DNA of 64,000 bases from Eunapius fragilis (lineage: Eukaryota > Porifera > Demospongiae > Spongillida > Spongillidae): positions 2,377,250-2,441,249 of the forward strand of contig OY811990.1 of assembly GCA_963681505.1 (NCBI GenBank), written 5' to 3'. Of this stretch, positions 21,791-33,900 are shown piece after piece. Under the pieces are notes generated by a model. The model had not been told where the DNA came from and did no database searches. It saw only the letters and a program-made list of their open reading frames with translations. A program made the position numbers and the translations under genes. Every line of letters starts with the position of its first letter. The first letter of the stretch is position 1.

Positions 21791-21851
21791 AGCCACCTCT
21801 CACCCAGTGAGTCCAGAAAATTATTGGTAATGTTATTTATTTACTTTACAG

Positions 21852-22030
21852 ACTAATAGTCTACCTAGGCGGTTGCTGGTGGCTCCGCCGGCTATGTACA
21901 TGTATATTGCACTGTCCGATTTGTTAAGCGAATTCAATACGAGACACGGACGTCCAGTCGCAAAGCTTGCTTCAAAGATGACGCATTGCCGTAGGGTCTT
22001 AGAACTACCAACAGAACAACCATCGAAAAG
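21852..22030 (+). CDS. Conserved 179-bp exon of an unknown protein (copy 1)
   Basis: A strong acceptor (TTATTTACTTTACAG) precedes an uninterrupted frame that includes LPRRLLVAPPAMYMYIAL and SEFNTRHGRPVAKLA and ends LPTEQPSKR. A consensus donor (AAAAG|GTAAGATC) follows. The duplicate at 54367-54545 differs at only two bases, both silent (Leu TTG/CTG and Arg CGT/CGC). There is no ATG near the start, so it is an internal exon. I recognise no domain. The neighbouring exons cannot be assigned among the repeats. It may belong to a host gene or to a transposon. Confidence 0.5.
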
Positions 22031-22084
22031 GTAAGATCAATGGCATATATGAACCTCGCTTTTATCAATTCGTGGGTTCACGTT

Positions 22085-22530
22085 GTCGATTGGATTGGAT
22101 GCACGTCACGTGAGAGCATACTTCTATAGTGGCACTCCATGATATGGTAAGAACTATCCCTTGATCTCTGCCATCTTATGCAACTATTTTTTTTAAAGGC
22201 ATGTTCGTGTAGCTTGGTCTGCGCTGCATCCCCCTGCGTAATTCGTTTCAAGCCCACGTGTATTATGTTTTATAATTGGTGATGCGTGTGTTTGTATTTG
22301 TAGCTTATACCTGTAGTGATACCGAGAACTATCCCTTTATCTCTGCCATTCTGCCATCCTATGTGACTATTAGTTTTAAAGAGCATGTTCGTGTAGCTTG
22401 GTCTGTGCTGCATCCCCCTGCGTAATTCGTTTCAAGCCCACGTGGACGTGGATTGCGCAAGGGATAGTTCCTACCACATCACGAAGTACCACTATTGAAG
22501 TATGCTCTCACGAAGTGCATCAAATCCCTC
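22085..22530. mobile_element. Inverted-repeat element with internal direct duplication (copy 1)
   Basis: The left arm (about 22085-22155: ATTGGATGCACGTCACG, GAGAGCATACTTC, GAACTATCCC) is the inverse of the right arm (about 22455-22530). Between them a segment of about 110 bp (GCATGTTCGTGTAGCTTGG, CATCCCCCTGCGTAATTC) occurs twice in direct order. The equivalent in the second block is at about 54600-55035. Confidence 0.6.
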
Positions 22531-23202
22531 TCTAATTATTCTATGGTTGTTAAAGGAGGTTCATTATCTGGTGTATGTGTAAGGCTTCACATGCAGGCCT
22601 GTGCATGCTGGTAAAATTAATTACACTGCTATACCTGTGGCTAAAATATAACGTAGGTAAAACAAATGTTTTTTAATGACTGCAATCAACTCCTATTGAT
22701 ACTCCTTGTATAAACCCAGGAGTACAATGGTGGTACTTGAAAAAGCTCCGCAAGCTGTACAGTAATAGTGTCCATTGGACTTCCACCAGTGGACACCCTG
22801 CTAGCTTCATCAAGTTCCATTCATGTTGGGACATCAACACCACTACAATGCCCCTTGCTCCTCCACATCAGGGTACCCCCATTTCCTTGGATGCTGCACT
22901 TCCACATCAGGACACTGCCCCCCCCCCCTCCCCCTCTCCACACAGTATACCCCTCCTGCTCCACCACTGCATGCAACCCCCACTTCCACCTACACAATTA
23001 AACACCATTTGGGGATCCTAATACACCATCTTCATATCTGGGGAGGGTCTGCTGGAACTAAATCATCTTGCAGCCCAATTAGACACCATTTTATTATCAG
23101 AAATTAAAAACAGATCTAGATGAAACAAGTAATAAAAACATTCTCTATGAGAAAGTTGGTGGCATATAGGATTGAAGTAAAAAGGAAAGAAACAAGGGTT
23201 AA

Positions 23203-23600
23203 ATGCTGCCGCGCTTACACTTAACTAGACTCAATACACTGATTGCAAAATATATATACCTTAGCAGGTTGTGTATCTTACCAACAGGCAAGCGAATAAG
23301 ATGGACTACAATGTATACCTTCTTCCTGGGCCATTTGTGTAATCGGCGGTCGGTCCAGTTATCTTCAGGACCCTACAAGGTCCTTGCCATGGTTTGTGAA
23401 ATTTATGTGACAGACCCCTGCATGGGTAAGGCAGGGCAATGCAGAAAACCATGTCATTTGAAACACTGTCTCAACAACATCCGAAAATTTCTGAGCCCGG
23501 ATTACGGAAATTTTAGTAGTACGCCGAACATGACGAGTGTTTAGGTCCTAAATCCTGGTTTAGGTCCTAAACTATAACAAGTAATAAAAACATTCTCTAT
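23203..23600 (+). repeat. Dispersed module with inverted mates; long ORF of doubtful meaning
   Basis: The 113-codon frame here contains ILPTGKRIRWTTMYTFFLG and CLNNIRKFLSPDYGNFSS. The same DNA occurs inverted at 20503-20772, 45900-46200 and 53040-53309, and directly at 55717-56058. The frame after LGHLC is not kept between copies, so it behaves like repeat DNA rather than a gene. It ends with the palindrome-like CCTAAACCATGGTTTAGG in the second-block copy. Confidence 0.5.
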
Positions 23601-23770
23601 GAGAAAGTTGGTAGCATATACAATTGGAATAAGGCAATATTGGTGTAAAAAGGAAGGAAACAAGGGTCTAATAAGAAGGGGAAATGTATAATAGGCCTAT
23701 ATTTCGCCCATCTGTAGGACATTATGATTGTGTGCGAAATATAGGACATTTTCCCTTCTTATTAGACCCA
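23575..23770. mobile_element. MITE with inverted GTCTAATAAGAAGGGGAAA arms (copy 1)
   Basis: GTCTAATAAGAAGGGGAAA near 23668 is mirrored by TTTCCCTTCTTATTAGAC near 23749. The outer part (AACATTCTCTATGAGAAAGTTGG) belongs to the same family as the 276-bp MITE at 26435. Copies: about 56095-56285 and a left half at 46664-46790. Confidence 0.65.
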
Positions 23771-23789
23771 CAAGCTGCATATGCATATA

Positions 23790-24258
23790 CTTCCAGGAAT
23801 GTGACGGGAGTTTATTCCTTCTTACTACGTGCATGCAGTTATCCACGTCCGTAATTGGCACTTAAACTGATGCTCAACCATTCGACTACATAGGTCTATA
23901 TATGGTAAAGAATTTAAGTTACAACTTTAAAACCCGCTCTGTTAGGCCCACGACACCATTGAAATTCCTTAACGCTATATCGATGGGCTTGCATGCACCC
24001 GTTTGTCCTGGGGTGTGGAATGTATGCATTTCACAGTTGAGTAATTACTTGGGTTTGTCACTTGTCTGTATTTGAACTGACATGGTCGAGGTCATCTAAA
24101 GATGCACTTGCAGTCAATGAGTTATTATTGTCAACGTCAAGAACACACCTACACACCATGCAACACAGGGACACACCAACAGGACACACCTACACAGCAG
24201 GGACACACCTACATACCACAACTGAACAATGTGTGTGTGAACTGAACAGTGTGTAAAA

Positions 24259-24308
<50 letters not shown>

Positions 24309-25105
24309 GAAAAGTGTGTGGTGTAGTGTGTGGAAAAAACAGTGTGTGCTGTAAACTGCAGTGTCATGTGTGGTGTGTAAACTGAACAGTGTGTGTGCGT
24401 GAACTAAAAATTGTATGGTGCTATGTCTGTAGCATGTGCATGGGTGCATGCATATGTGCAGTGAAAGTGCGTGGATGGTGATGAGTGAACAGGGTTGTGG
24501 TGAGGACTGAATTGTGGTGTCATGAAGTATGTGTGTGGACTAAATAGTGCGCGTAGTGAGGGTGGGATTGTATTAGAAGTGTGTATCGTGTAGACTGAAA
24601 ATACAGTACTGCAGTACTGAACAGTGTGGGCATGTGTGTGTGTGTTTGGTGTGTGAGGAAAAGCTACGGACAGGCAGGAGTCTTAAAAAGTACTAACCTT
24701 TGTTGTACTAATTCTAATGCGGCCACGTACTATCTGGCGAGCGGAATAATAGCCACGGACATAGATTAAAATCTACTAACCTTTAATTGTTGTAGAAATA
24801 ACTTTCGGACGTTCATATCGGTCCTCAATACTAGTACTCTCTTTATCTATAGGCCCATGCAGACCAAATACTCCTTAGTTGTGACGTATTTAGTAAGGGC
24901 CTGGTCCACGCGAGAAATAGACATAATTCGCTAAGGGTTACCGTACAATAAAACGTCACATGTGAACTCGCCCATATATGGGCATTGCTTGGTTTAGGTA
25001 TAGTTTAGGACCTATATACCATGATTTAGGACCTAAACACTCGGCGTAATACTAAAGTTTTCATAATCCGGACTCAGAAAATTCCGGAAGTTGAGACAGC
25101 GATCA
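23790..25105 (+). repeat. GT-rich foldback module, forward, most complete (copy 1)
   Basis: Starts TTCCAGGAATGTGACGG and ends near GGAAGTTGAGACAGCG. It contains the tandem ACACACCTACACA section, a GT tract (24261-24304), GCAGGAGTCTTAAAAAG and two TTTAGGACCTA motifs. It is inverse to 17945-19000. Confidence 0.8.
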
Positions 25106-25520
25106 TAGCTAACGCTGGTAAAGTCTACTCGTGACACACTAACATTTAAACATAACACCACATAATATCAACCGGGCATTTAAATATAAAGGTTGAAATA
25201 TTTGGACGAGTCACGGTCTGCATACAGATTGTCGTCATGGGAAAGAATAGGTTTCACACTGTTATATATGTCAGTGATAAATGACAGCGCTAGCCTGCAT
25301 ACAGTGAGGTACATGCCTAAGGTTTCGTTTTTCCAGGACATAGTAAATTAACGGGCATTGGGACTTGTGTTCCACAGCATCCCACTATTAAAATCCGCGG
25401 TTTTGAATATCTGTGCGGTGGAAAGTGGCAAAAGTATTTATAACCCCTCCGTTTATTTAAAAAGCAACTCGTTAGCGTCGTATTTCATACCCTTGCGACA
25501 GCCGGCTGAAAATATAAAGA

Positions 25521-25787
25521 ATGCTGAAGGAACTGTTTCTTCTTGTGACCTTGCTGGCGCTTCTATCTGAGGCCCGTCCCAAGCACTATGAGGTTTGCGA
25601 CTGTAAGCATACGTCATTTAGGTATTCAGCAGATCCATTTAAGATGAGCGGAGAGGTCGATATTAAAGGGCCCCTGATGGTTGATAACAGCGAATTATTC
25701 GATAATCGTGGCGACATTCAAGAGAGTAAGATCGGTGCTGTAAAGGCGTGTATTAATTTATGGTTGTACCCGTATCTTAAGAAATGA
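25521..25787 (+). CDS. Putative small secreted protein (copy 1)
   Basis: An 88-codon ORF with a classic signal peptide: MLKELFLLVTLLALLSEA has a positive residue, a leucine-rich core and a cleavable end. It is followed by a short mature part with only three Cys (VCDCKHTSF...VKACINL). An AT-rich TATTTATAACC lies about 85 bp upstream. An internal AGAGTAAGATC could act as a splice donor, so this may be a first exon. The duplicate at 58048-58314 differs at two residues (Gly/Glu and Arg/His). I recognise no family. Confidence 0.4.
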   Translation: MLKELFLLVTLLALLSEARPKHYEVCDCKHTSFRYSADPFKMSGEVDIKGPLMVDNSELFDNRGDIQESKIGAVKACINLWLYPYLKK

Positions 25788-25929
25788 TGATCAGCTATTT
25801 GAGGGCAAAGAATTCTAAAAGTGTGAAGTTCCAGGTCAGAATGAATAATCCATTTATAGCATCGCATAACAAGCATTCTGATATATATTTCTTATCACCA
25901 TGATATTGTTAGATTAAGAAGGTATAAGT

Positions 25930-26434
25930 CTCTGCAATTACACTGCACCTTACTGTGCTTTTGGCTTTTTCCTTGCGAAATCCGAACAATGCAGTGTGTA
26001 AGTATCAATGATGCTGCATTTGAGATTGTGCATTTACCATACCAACTTAATCATGGCCAACTCATGACAACTGCAGACTGTAAGATTAAATCATGTTACA
26101 TATTCCACTGCACCTTAACATATTGTATCTCTACTTATTTCTCGGCTCTCTATCAAAATCACAATGAACAAAGCAGTCTGTAAGTATCAATGCTGTTGCA
26201 TTTCCCATCACATCAAAACATGCCTAATTTTTACACATCGTGCACCTTATGAACAATGCATTAGAATGTAAGCATCAATTTCTCATTGCACTTTAACATG
26301 ACTAACAATAATTTTTTGCCACCATGGATGCGCAATACTGAAGCTGGTAAGTTTCAAGGTATAATTCATGTATTATATTGTCATAATGCAACACGTAAGT
26401 ATCAAGGATGTTGCATTTATCATTACACCTTACC
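25930..26434 (+). repeat. Degenerate monomers of the TGTAAGTATCAATGATG satellite (copy 1)
   Basis: Several diverged units carry GCAGTGTGTAAGTATCAATG and TTGCATTTCCCAT. They end with GCAATACTGAAGCTGGTAAG, the same terminal sequence seen at the right edge of the main array (about 35205). Confidence 0.8.
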
Positions 26435-26710
26435 ACAAGTAAAGAAAAACATTCTCTAACGAGAAAGTTGGTGGGATATAGAAATTGGAGGCAATGGTGG
26501 TGTAAAAAGAAGGGAACATGGTTTTAAGAAAAGGGTAATGAGACAAAAATCCTATGTTTTGGTTCTGTTACATTTACACGTGCTAAATATAGGATATTTG
26601 TCTCATAACCCTTTTCTCAAAATCATGTTCCCTTCCTTTTTACACCACCATTGCCTCCAATTCCTATATCCCACCAACTTTCTGATTAGAGAATGTTTTT
26701 CTTTACTTGT
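26435..26710. mobile_element. 276-bp MITE with ~110-bp inverted arms (copy 1)
   Basis: ACAAGTAAAGAAAAACATTC at the left is mirrored at the right. The arms continue through GTTGGTGGGATATAG, GGAGGCAATGGTGGTGT and GGGTAATGAGACA. It lies directly against the 3' end of the retrotransposon. Related but diverged copies: about 37690-37905 and 42035-42330. Copy in the second block: about 58970-59240. Confidence 0.85.
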
Positions 26711-26797
26711 TTCCTCTATTTTTTATTAAACATTAAACAAGTAGTAAAATAGAACATACAATTATTAAACACATTACACACACAAACGGATCTAGCT

Positions 26798-27042
26798 CTA
26801 TGACAGTGGGATAATCCTAGAGAGGATGGCTGTAGCATTGGCACGAACTAGATGGACATTAAGCCGGCCATAAATGTCATTCAGCACAACTGACTTGGAC
26901 TTGCATGTAGAGGTGGCGAGTCTGGAGGCAATTGATGAAATGATAGAAGAGGCCTCATCGCCCCAAGCTCCATACAATTCTACCACCATGGGGACACATA
27001 CCCATCCAAGTTCCGAACATTTGGGATCATTAGCTTGATGTT
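26798..27042 (-). pseudogene. Retrotransposon polymerase, C-terminal end after a frameshift (copy 1)
   Basis: The last 80 or so residues (EHQANDPKCSELGWVCVP to ANATAILSR) lie in a different frame from the preceding REL segment. One T is missing near 27040 compared with copy 2, where the frame is continuous. Stop codon at 26798. Confidence 0.85.
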
Positions 27043-28524
27043 CCTCGCCTCTGTAGCCTGAGCAGCAGACTTGGCCAAGACTCCCGCTTCCAAAAGGGTT
27101 AAAGGGTTTAGCGGAGACGTGATGGAGACATCTAGTGCTGCTGGTTTGCCTAAGAACCAATTGGATAGCAAGATATCAGCTGGGCGAGTCTTATTGTGGT
27201 CATGTGTGAGATTGTTGCCCACTTCCACCTGAACACCTATGTGTGCACGCCGACAGGTCTCCACCAGGATATCTCTGATCTTGTTGTGGCGGGAGACCAC
27301 ATCTCCACCAAATTTGCAGGTGACTGCATGGTGGCCAAGGTGATCAAGTACACCGAGACACAGGGTACACTGAGAGCCCTCTGAAGTATCGAGGCCAAGC
27401 CACCACTTTACAGCAATCTGGAAAACAGGTGGATCTAGATGGAGTCCAAGGCCCTCAGAGGGAGTTACAGACAGCCAGGCTGAAGCATGGGGTGAAGAGA
27501 TGGACAATAGACGGGCTTTGTCTGCCATTGAAGATAGAGTGAGCAGATCGTCGAATAGATGGTCATCAATTTTGGAAGACAGTGTTTTCTGAATAGGAGG
27601 GGAAAGAAGAGCAGACTCAACATTAATGGCTTCTAATGGTAAAACTAAGTTGTTAAAGACCTCCACAGCTTGAGATAGGTGGTGGACTGATTTGGATCCA
27701 AAGCCCGATGAACAAATGGAGGAGATGTAAGCTGCAGAAGAGTGGTGAGACAAAGATCGCAGGCCTAGGCCTCCTCTGCTCAGGCTGAGCTGGGCTTGTT
27801 TCCAGGCAGTATCAGAGGTATCAACACCAGTGCACTCACTGAAAACCCTACGGATGTCATTGTCAAAAAGGCTGAGAGCTTGTGATGATAGAGATGGTGG
27901 TGTTGATCGGGCTAGGTGTACCAGCTTACAAAACCCTCCACACAGACGAAGGAGGACCAATGCAACCTGGGGATCCAACACACCAACTTGCTCAAGTTGG
28001 GATAGGAGAGCACTGGCCTCCATCCGCTTGGTAGTGATGAATGAAGAGCAAAAATCCAGATCTCCAATGGCCACACCAAGTATTACAATGTTTGGCTTGT
28101 CAGATGCTTTCATCCCAGAAGGGAACACATCAAGATTGTGGCGGGAGAAAACCTCACACTTTGACAAGTTGACAAAGATACCTAGAGCTGGACCCTGAAC
28201 CTGGAGAAGACTGAGGCACCGGCACAGAGACTGCCTTGGGCCAGCCAAGACACCATCATCTAGGTACCATGCATGGAAAAGGTTGCTGGAACAAGCTTTG
28301 TCTTCTGAGATTGCTTTAACAAGGACATTTAATACAAGAGAGAATAGCAGGGGACCAAGGGGATCTCCTTGTTGGACACCCGATTCTGAGGTCAAACAAC
28401 CCAAAGTATGCCAGAGGTATGGATGTTGCCCATAGCACCAACCAACCCAAGGCAAGAGCTCTGGGAAATGCTCAGCACATGCACTCAGAGAGAAGAGCTT
28501 GGCGGGAAACCTGGTTGAAGGCAT
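26980..28524 (-). pseudogene. Retrotransposon RT palm motifs B/C through REL endonuclease (copy 1)
   Basis: A 514-codon frame. RT motif B is GVQQGDPLGPLLFS and motif C is HAWYLDDGV (catalytic Asp-Asp intact). These are followed by the thumb region, the zinc motif CTLCLGVLDHLGHHAVTCKF with VVSRHNKIRD, and the REL core RPADILLSN...AALDVSITSPL. RT copies the element RNA from a nick made by the REL domain. The frame opens only after the shift near 28490, so the first residues (MPSTRFPAK) are not native. At the far end it runs out of frame at about 27040. Confidence 0.88.
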
Positions 28525-30274
28525 TCTTCATGTCCACCTTTAACACTCCAAAGTCCTCTTCTAACCAATGCTCCTCCACACACGCTCTCAGGCCATGAAT
28601 AATTTCGGCTCCACGGGGGCAGGCCACTCCAAACTGGTATGGCTCAAAGAATGATGCAGCCTTCACTCTGAGGGCAGCACAAAGGCATTTCCCCACAAGG
28701 TGGCGCAAAACCTCCCCAACAGCAATTGGGCGAATATCACCTAAGGTTGCCTTGTTAAGAGCCGTAAGATTCCCCCCGGCCAGGTGTTTATCTAATTCTT
28801 TAGGAGCTTTTCCTGAGGATAAGATGTTAATCACTGCCTTGAGGGACTGAAGAAGTGGAGTCTGTAGTGGTACTTCAGCTGCATCAATAAGGTGTTGAAT
28901 TCTTAAACCTGAAGGACCTGCTGCAGTCAGCTTGGGGAATGACCTAAGGATGGACATGAGATTTTGATCACTAGGAAGCTTGAATTCAACATCTGAAACC
29001 TGGGGTACAGACGGGCATGGACTATGAGGGTGCTTACTGACCAAGAGTTTCCATGTATCATCATTATTTGGTGCCACTCCTGATGATGTGAGAGCTTGGC
29101 AAGCCTTTCCATAAAGCCCATCTTGTGCCAATGAGATGGCAGAAATGATCTTTTTATTTCCAGGGTCTCCTTCAGCACGATTGGAATGTGATGTGGTGGG
29201 TGAGCGTTGCAGGGCCCTATGCCACAGATCACTTAGGCGACCTTCCGACCACATCCTACAGAGAACATCAATTGGAACAGGCCTGTTGTGGCGGCCTCGA
29301 CGCTTGGCACTTGGCAGTACACACTTTGGGAGCATTAAAAGCTTTGTCCAAGCCTCTACTGTGTTCTCACTGACTACTGACCTAAGGGTAGCAGATAGGA
29401 CACGGGCAAATGCCGCTTTAGCATTGTTGGGCACAAATCGGAGAGTAGGACATCTGAGGTTACAAATATCGCTGAGGGAAGGCAAGGTCTCAGAAACCTG
29501 GCCCGAGCCAACTATTAGGATTGAAAGTGCAACAGATGACAACATAGGTGGCTTTGTGATGCACTTCTTGCTGTGTGACTGCTTGTGGGAGATGGCAACA
29601 AGACTAAGGCATTGGTGACAAATGAAAAGTTTCTTATCCTTCAGCCAGGAGTCAGGAACCAAACCACAAAAAGTACCTCGAATATGACCTTCCATGTAGG
29701 CCTTCCACATTGACTGTGCAACAAGTGCCTGACAACCTTGCACAATGCATGGTTCCCTAGACGAAGCCATATCATTAGGAATTGGTGATGACTGAGGTGA
29801 CGATTTCGATGGTGGTGACGTTTGAACCATTCGAGATGGCTGCTGCGATAGGGCTGATAGTTGTTGGGGTTGTGGAAGCGGCACCAGTGACGTTGACTGG
29901 CGGCGCGGTTGTGAAGACGAAGTCCGGGTTTGAGACAAATGGTGCGGTTGCGGTTGCGGTTGTAAAGGAGGTCGTGAAGCGCCTGGAGAAACGGGCAATT
30001 GTGGATGTGAATCCGCTTGTGGACGGTGGGAAACCGATGAATTTGAAACCGACAACAGTGGAGTAAACTCGGATGAAGGTTGTGCAGCTGCGATATTCAA
30101 GTTTAAATTAGAATTTGCGTTAGAAAAGCGGCCACGCTTCATGGGAAGGCAACTGAAACAAGCACGCTTTAACTTGCAGCAAACACACGACTTGCACCGA
30201 GCATTGTTCCCGTTGCAAGAACAACACTTAGACTTCTTCAAATTTCCTCCGTCACCCGAGCTGCTTGCTGCCAT
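28472..30274 (-). pseudogene. Retrotransposon polymerase N-terminal part to RT motif A (copy 1)
   Basis: Starts MAASSSGDGGNLKKSKCC. It has a Cys-rich cluster (about residues 14-45: CCSCNGNNARCKSCVCC), a Ser/Pro/Gln-rich disordered linker, and a second zinc region (FICHQCLSLVA then HSKKC). RT fingers follow (AAGPSGLRIQHLIDA), then motif A (LKVDMKNAFNQV) with the first catalytic Asp. It then stops at QALLSECMC. In the other frame the protein continues CAEHFPELLPW. The junction TGCATGTGC is best explained by a 4-bp insertion. The start codon was chosen because upstream codons read through poly-C. Confidence 0.88.
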
Positions 30275-30328
30275 CTTATTATTATTATAATTATTTTTTA
30301 TTATCATGATTATTAATACTGGCAAGCG

Positions 30329-30930
30329 CCCCCCCCCCCCCCCCCCCCGCATCAATTACCGTCACGAGCAGACGCCCGCTTTTGTTTGGGATCACTGTAA
30401 GGAACGCGGGAGAATTCTAACTCGTTGTTTCGTTGTTTAGCTCTCCTCTTTTGTTTGCACAATTCTAAATATACGTAAATGTCGCCATGGGAACGCTTCT
30501 ATTTTACACTACGCCTTACGTAATGATTACGTTTATCAGTTCTATGCTTTATTCATATATCTGATACTTGAAGATGTCCTTCCAGGAGATTCTAAAGCGA
30601 TTGGTATAATTTGCGCTCTTTAAAACCCTTCCTATCCCGATTTGTACTTGCGCGAGAAGAATTAGACGACGACGACGACGACGGAGAAGAATTGGCCTGG
30701 GGACGTAGTAAAACGCGAGCTTTTTTGGTCTCTTGAAGCAAACAGTTTGAAGACTGGAACAAAACATTTAAATGACAGTCTTTGCCTTCTGGTTCGATAG
30801 GAACAAAGAGCTAAACTATCTGTTTTTTGGTACGCGAGTTGTACGCTGGTTGCGTTTTTAAAATGATATTCACGACCCAGGTCAATTCCTATATAGGAAC
30901 TACTATCGTAGTTCCTGATACCTACTTATT
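30329..30930. other. Poly-C tract and unique spacer
   Basis: Twenty C at 30329-30348 mark the right edge of the duplicated block. The following sequence, up to the satellite, has a short (CGA)n run near 30667 and no recognisable gene. Confidence 0.5.
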
Positions 30931-33900
30931 TTGATGTTGCCATGGATATTACTGTGAACAATGTAGGCTGTACGCATCAATGATGTTGCATTCTTTATTG
31001 CTCTTTACCGTACACTTCTTCTAACTACTAACTTGTGCATTGTGATGATGCATTTGCCCTAACAAGTATAATTATCCCCGGGCTTTATCACGTACCATGC
31101 ATGAACACATGTTGAAAAAATCCAGCTTGTATCAATAATCATGTTGCATTCCACCATAATATGCAAATGCATTCTTATTCATCATGCTATTAATCAGAAA
31201 GTTTATTGACATTGCATTTCTCATTATACCATGCATCACATGGCTACTAACCCCTTGGATGCTATTTTCAACACAGTCGACGTGCGTAAGTATAAGTGAT
31301 GTTGTATTTTAAATTGTACAATAACATGCAAATTTATTCCCTGCCCATTTTATGACAAATGATGCAGAATGTAAGTATCAATGATGTTGTCCTTCAATTT
31401 GACATTTGTCATTCTTGCCACCATGGATTATATTCCTAACAACGCAGCCTGTAAGTATCAATCATGTTGCATTTCCCTATTTAACATGCCTCTCCGTTCA
31501 TTTTCACCATTGATACCAGCCTGTAAGTGCCTATGATGTCACCTTTCACATAGCACATTGACATGTTCAATTATTACGGACTTTGTCACCATGGATACTA
31601 TTGCAATCCAGTGTGTAAGTATCAATAATGCACTGAGTGAACTTTATCACACCTACTTAACCCATGTTGCCATGGATACTATCTGCGTCTTGGTAGTATC
31701 AATGATGCTGCATTTTCCATTGCACTTCTATACCTAATTATTCATTTATGTCATAGATAAATGCAGATTATTGTATATACAAATAGTTTTGCATTTCCCA
31801 TTGCACCTTACCATGCCTACTTTTTCTCTGTTGCCATGGATACTACTATGAACAATGTAGTATGTAAGTATCAATGATGTTGCATTTCCTATTGCACCTT
31901 ACTTATTCTTTGTTCCCATGAATTCTACTATGTACAATGCAGGGTGTAAGTATCAATGATGTTGCATTTCCCATTGCATCTTACCATGCCTACTTATTCT
32001 CTATTGCCATGGATACTACTATGAACAATGTAGTATGTAAGTATCAATGATGTTGCATTTCCCATTGCACCTTACTTATTCTTTGTTCCCATGGATTCTA
32101 CTATGTACAATGCAGGGTGTAAGTATCAATGATGTTGCATTTCCCATTGCATCTTACCATGCCTACTTATTCTCTATTGCCATGGATACTACTATGAACA
32201 ATGTAGTATGTAAGTATCAATGATGTTGCATTTCCCATTGCACCTTACCATACCTACTTATTCTCTGTTGCCATGGATACTACTATGAACAGAAGCTTGT
32301 AAGTATCAAAGATGTTGCATTTTCCATTGCACCTAACCATACCTACTTATTCTCTGTTGCCATGGATTCTACTATGAACAATGCAGACTGTACGTATCAA
32401 TGATGTTGCATTTCCCATTGCACCTTACCATACCTCTGTTGCCATGGATTCTACTATGATCAATGCAGCCTGTAAGTATCAATGATGTTGCATTTCCCAT
32501 TGCGCCTTACCATACCTACTTATTCTCTGTTGCCATGGATTCTACTATGTACAATGTAGTATGTAAGTATCAATGATGTTGCATTTCCCATTGTACCTTA
32601 CCATACCTACATATTCTCTATTGCCATGGATACTACTATGAACAGAAGCTTGTAAGTATCAAAGATGTTGCATTTTCCATTGCACCTAACCATACCTACT
32701 TATTCTCTGTTGCCATGGATTCTACTATGAACAATGCAGCCTGTAAGTATCAATGATGTTGCATTTCCCATAATATCTATTCATTTTCTGTTGCCATGGA
32801 TTCTACTGTGTACAATGCAGACTGTACGTATCAATGATGTTGCATTTCCCATTGCACCTTACCATACCTACTTATTCTCTGTTGCCATGGATACTACTAT
32901 GAACAGAAGCTTGTAAGTATCAAAGATGTTGCATTTTCCATTGCACCTAACCATACCTACTTATTCTCTGTTGCCATGGATTCTACTATGAACAATGCAG
33001 CCTGTACGTATCAATGATGTTGCATTTCTCATTGCACATTACCATACCTATTTATTCTCTTTTGCCATGGATTCTACTATGAACAATGCAGCCTGTAAGT
33101 ATCAATGATGTTGCATTTCCCATAATATCTATTCATTTTCTGTTGCCATGGATTCTACTGTGTACAATGCAGACTGTACGTATCAATGATGTTGCATTTC
33201 CCATTGCACCTTACCATACCTACTTATTCTCTGTTGCCATGGATACTACTATGAACAGAAGCTTGTAAGTATCAAAGATGTTGCATTTTCCATTGCACCT
33301 AACCATACCTACTTATTCTCTGTTGCCATGGATTCTACTATGAACAATGCAGCCTGTAAGTATCAATGATGTTGCATTTCCCATTGCACATTACCATACC
33401 TATTTATTCTCTGTTGCCATGGATTCTACTATGAACAATGCAGCCTGTAAGTATCAATGACGTTGCATTTCCCATAAGATCTATTTATTTTCTGTTGCCA
33501 TGGATTCTACTGTGTACAATGCAGACTGTACGTATCAATGATGTTGCATTTCCCATTGCACCTTACCATACCTACTTATTCTCTGTTGCCATGGATACTA
33601 CTATGAACAGAAGTTTGTAAGTATCAATGATGTTGCATTTCCCATTGCAACTTATCATACCTACTTATTCTCTGTTGCCATGGATTCTACTATGAACAAT
33701 GCAGCCTGTAAGTATCAATGATGTCGCATTTCCCATAATATCTATTCATTTTCTGTTGCCATGGATTCTACTGTGTACAATGCAGACTGTACGTATCAAT
33801 GATGTTGCATTTCCCATTGCACCCTACCATACCTCCTTGTTCTCTGTTGCCATGGATACTGCTATGAACAATGCAGCCTGTAAGTATCAATGATGTTGCA

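Larger units (their letters stand above)
26711..30328 (-). mobile_element. REL-endonuclease non-LTR retrotransposon, near full length (copy 1)
   Basis: A single-ORF element on the minus strand with N-terminal Cys-rich/zinc region, reverse transcriptase, and C-terminal zinc plus restriction-like endonuclease. This is the layout of the R2/NeSL/Hero group. The 3' UTR is short (26711-26797) and there is no clear poly-A. The 5' end probably lies near the poly-C tract at 30329-30348. Two frameshifts inactivate it (about 28490 and 27040). Confidence 0.85.
15435..30348 (+). repeat. 15-kb segmental duplication, copy 1
   Basis: From ATGCAAAAAAATTCG in the integrase intron to the poly-C tract near 30348, the sequence matches 47887-62998 in the same order and orientation. 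The offset drifts only from about 32,455 to 32,527. Differences are scattered substitutions and small indels. The left break lies at an A-run and the right break at poly-C. Confidence 0.93.

Noticed and set aside
23203-23544. 113-codon ORF as a gene
   Set aside because: Five copies exist in both orientations, and the reading frame after about residue 50 is not preserved among them.
28472-28524. Programmed ribosomal frameshift in the REL element
   Set aside because: Both copies share the junction only because they come from one duplicated block. There is no slippery heptamer and the overlap looks like a small insertion.
29136-29618. Plus-strand 160-codon ORF opposite the retrotransposon
   Set aside because: It is the antisense shadow of the RT coding region and has no independent motifs.
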